Assembly: GCA_014728875.1 (NCBI GenBank)
Contig: WJKV01000127.1
Coordinates: 1 to 5,432 of the forward strand
DNA: 5,432 nt
Direction: 5' to 3'
Source of the DNA: Candidatus Woesearchaeota archaeon
Lineage (GTDB): Archaea > Nanobdellota > Nanobdellia > Woesearchaeales > WJKV01
Positions 4,174 through 5,432 of the stretch are shown in pieces (the stretch's first letter is position 1; every line of letters starts with the position of its first letter). The notes under the pieces were generated by a model, which searched no databases, was not told the origin of the DNA, and worked only from the letters and a program-made list of their open reading frames with translations. Position numbers and translations under genes: made by a program.

Positions 4174-5346
4174 ATGAAAAAACAAATACATCTGCCACAG
4201 CCATTTGAATATCCTCACAGAATTGAAATCTCAAAAGGAGATGGCTGTTTTCTATATGATCAAAAAGGGAAGAGCTACATAGACTTTGTATCTAATGTTG
4301 GTGTTAATAATCTTGGGTACAACAGTATTGCAATAAAGAAAGCAATCACTAAACAAGCAGGAATTCTAACAAATGCGACTTTCAGTCACATTGGAACAAA
4401 AGATCAAGAAGAACTTATCGCAATGCTATGCAAATTTTGCGGGAAAGAATTCGATACTGGTTATTATGCGGCCACGGGTTCTGATGCTGTTGAAACTGCT
4501 GTAAGAATCGCTGTGGCAAAGAAAGGGAAGAAAGGAAAGATAATTGCATTAAAACCTGGTTACCATGGCGCGACCTTAGGGACTGCATTTCTTACATCTG
4601 AAGACATGCCAATCAAAACTCTCTTCAATGCGCCGTACAAAGTGTTAAGAGCAAACTATGCGACCAATGAGAAGGAAACTTCAAAATGCCTAAAGGCTCT
4701 AGAAGTCATGCTAAAATCTAATAAAGACATTGCAGCATGGATTATAGAACCAATACTAGGATCTGCAGGTTATGTAGTTCCTGCCAAAAACTTTATTGTT
4801 GGAATTAGAAAACTGTGCAACAAATACAATATTCCTTTAATCGCTGACGAAGTGCAGAGTGGCAATTTCAGGAGCGGAAGATTTCTTGCTATTGAAAATT
4901 TCAATGTGAAACCAGACATAATTTGCTTAGGAAAATCCGTAGGAGCAGGTCTGCCCTTAGGAATTGTTATAACATCAAAAAGATTTAGACTTAAACACCA
5001 CCACTATCCTACATCTGCAGGCGCCAATCTATTGGCAATAGCTGCAGCTAAAGCTTCCTTGAAATACATCCAAGCCAAAAAATTGGATAAGAACGCCGCA
5101 GAAATAGGAGATTATATCAAAGAAAGGCTCGCTAAAATGTCTGTGGACAATGTAAGAGGCCTCGGGCTATTGGTCGGCTTTGATTTGAAGTCTAGTAAAC
5201 AAGCTAATTCAACAATCTCGAGTGCGAGAAAAAATGGACTTCTTCTAATGAAAGGAGGAAAAAAATCCATCAGACTATGCCCTCCTTTGATAATTTCGAA
5301 AAATATTGCCAAAAAGGCAATGGATATTCTTGAAAAAAGCATCTGA
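4174..5346 (+). CDS. Class III PLP-dependent aminotransferase (ornithine/4-aminobutyrate aminotransferase-like)
   Basis: A cytosolic pyridoxal-phosphate enzyme that moves an amino group, typically the omega-amino group of ornithine, acetylornithine, 4-aminobutyrate or a diamine, to a keto acid. In the 390 residues: GDGCFLYDQKGKSYIDFVSN (22-41), the phosphate-binding TGSDAVETA (101-109), the PGYHGATLG segment (128-136, Y130 and H131 stacking on the cofactor), IIEPILGSAG (190-199), and DEVQSG (D225 pairs with the pyridine nitrogen). They continue with LGKSVGAGLPLG (K254, Schiff-base lysine), a PTSAGANLLA segment (279-288) and IRLCPPLIIS (367-376, R368). All core residues are present, so it should be active. 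GNFRSGR and GKSVGAG vary from the usual GFGRTGK and AKGIGGG, so the substrate is not assigned. ATG 4174 is preferred; GTG 4171 would add one residue. It is monocistronic and AT-rich in several sampled 60-base lines (about 33% GC in three of them, against about 40-50% in sampled lines to the left), hinting at later acquisition. Confidence 0.93.
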   Translation: MKKQIHLPQPFEYPHRIEISKGDGCFLYDQKGKSYIDFVSNVGVNNLGYNSIAIKKAITKQAGILTNATFSHIGTKDQEELIAMLCKFCGKEFDTGYYAATGSDAVETAVRIAVAKKGKKGKIIALKPGYHGATLGTAFLTSEDMPIKTLFNAPYKVLRANYATNEKETSKCLKALEVMLKSNKDIAAWIIEPILGSAGYVVPAKNFIVGIRKLCNKYNIPLIADEVQSGNFRSGRFLAIENFNVKPDIICLGKSVGAGLPLGIVITSKRFRLKHHHYPTSAGANLLAIAAAKASLKYIQAKKLDKNAAEIGDYIKERLAKMSVDNVRGLGLLVGFDLKSSKQANSTISSARKNGLLLMKGGKKSIRLCPPLIISKNIAKKAMDILEKSI

Positions 5347-5353
5347 GTGCAAG

Positions 5354-5360
5354 AAAAAAA
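5354..5360 (-). terminator. T-tract terminator of the tRNA gene
   Basis: Seven T in a row on the minus strand directly follow the tRNA discriminator base. This is typical of archaeal tRNA transcription termination. The tract sits in the 14-bp gap before the convergent aminotransferase stop codon. Confidence 0.55.
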
Positions 5361-5432
5361 TAGCGGGGGGAGGATTTGAACCTCCGACCTTCGGGTTATG
5401 AGCCCGACGAGCACTCCAGACTGCTACCACCC
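5361..5432 (-). tRNA. Initiator tRNA-Met (CAU), 5' end cut by window edge
   Basis: Read on the minus strand, the gene shows a T arm GGAGG-TTCAAAT-CCTCC, acceptor 3' strand CCCCGCT and discriminator A. CCA is not encoded. The anticodon arm is TCGGG-CTCATAA-CCCGA with anticodon CAT. Three consecutive G:C pairs next to the anticodon loop are the initiator hallmark. The 3' strand requires an acceptor of AGCGGGG, giving the A1:U72 pair of archaeal and eukaryotic initiators; only its last GGG is inside the window, so about four bases are missing. The D arm can be drawn as G-(U)-AGC / GCUC with a bulged U, one base more than a standard four-pair stem. It starts protein synthesis at AUG codons. It converges with the aminotransferase gene. 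Confidence 0.93.

Noticed and set aside
5112..5414. 100-codon minus-strand reading frame across the aminotransferase end and tRNA
   Set aside because: It begins inside the tRNA gene and reads antisense through conserved aminotransferase sequence; there is no independent support.
5361..5432. tRNA gene as integration site for an element carrying the aminotransferase
   Set aside because: No second copy of the tRNA 3' end occurs elsewhere in the window and no integrase gene is present.

Overview
The window looks archaeal, most likely from a small-genome DPANN-type lineage (Woesearchaeota/Pacearchaeota-like); that lineage call is inference. The archaeal evidence is direct. TATA-box promoters sit about 26-30 bp upstream of start codons that mostly lack ribosome binding sites, which implies leaderless mRNAs. 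A canonical archaeal GGTG-type Shine-Dalgarno site precedes one small gene. The initiator tRNA-Met has an inferred A1:U72 pair and no encoded CCA. There is also an archaeal-type winged-helix regulator.

Left part (1-2350, minus strand): a compact genome-maintenance cluster read right to left. It encodes RNase HII (rnhB), then RNase HIII (rnhC) overlapping it by 7 bp, then the first 263 codons of an SMC chromosome-segregation ATPase that runs off the left edge. rnhB has a leaderless TATA promoter. smc seems to have an additional promoter of its own lying over the rnhC stop codon. Two full-length type 2 RNases H with intact but different catalytic sets (DEDD and DEDE) in one overlapping pair is the most distinctive feature of the window.

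Middle (2350-4013): divergent from rnhB, with back-to-back TATA boxes, is a 122-residue basic protein. Its predicted beta-alpha-beta-beta-beta-alpha order and second helix resemble the ribosome-hibernation HPF/RaiA fold. Converging on it is a two-gene operon: a seven-helix membrane protein followed, through an ATGA overlap, by a one-domain winged-helix DNA-binding protein. This is a plausible membrane-sensor/regulator pair of unknown signal. Divergent from that operon is a 52-codon gene with its own TATA box and Shine-Dalgarno site, product unknown.

Right part (4013-5432): a short AT-rich intergenic stretch holds a perfect 8-bp hairpin with a T-tract (terminator-like). It is followed by a monocistronic class III PLP-dependent aminotransferase that is more AT-rich in several sampled stretches than the genes to its left. 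Converging on it is the initiator tRNA-Met gene, with its 5' end cut by the window edge. No CRISPR, insertion sequence, or tRNA-derived attachment repeat is visible.
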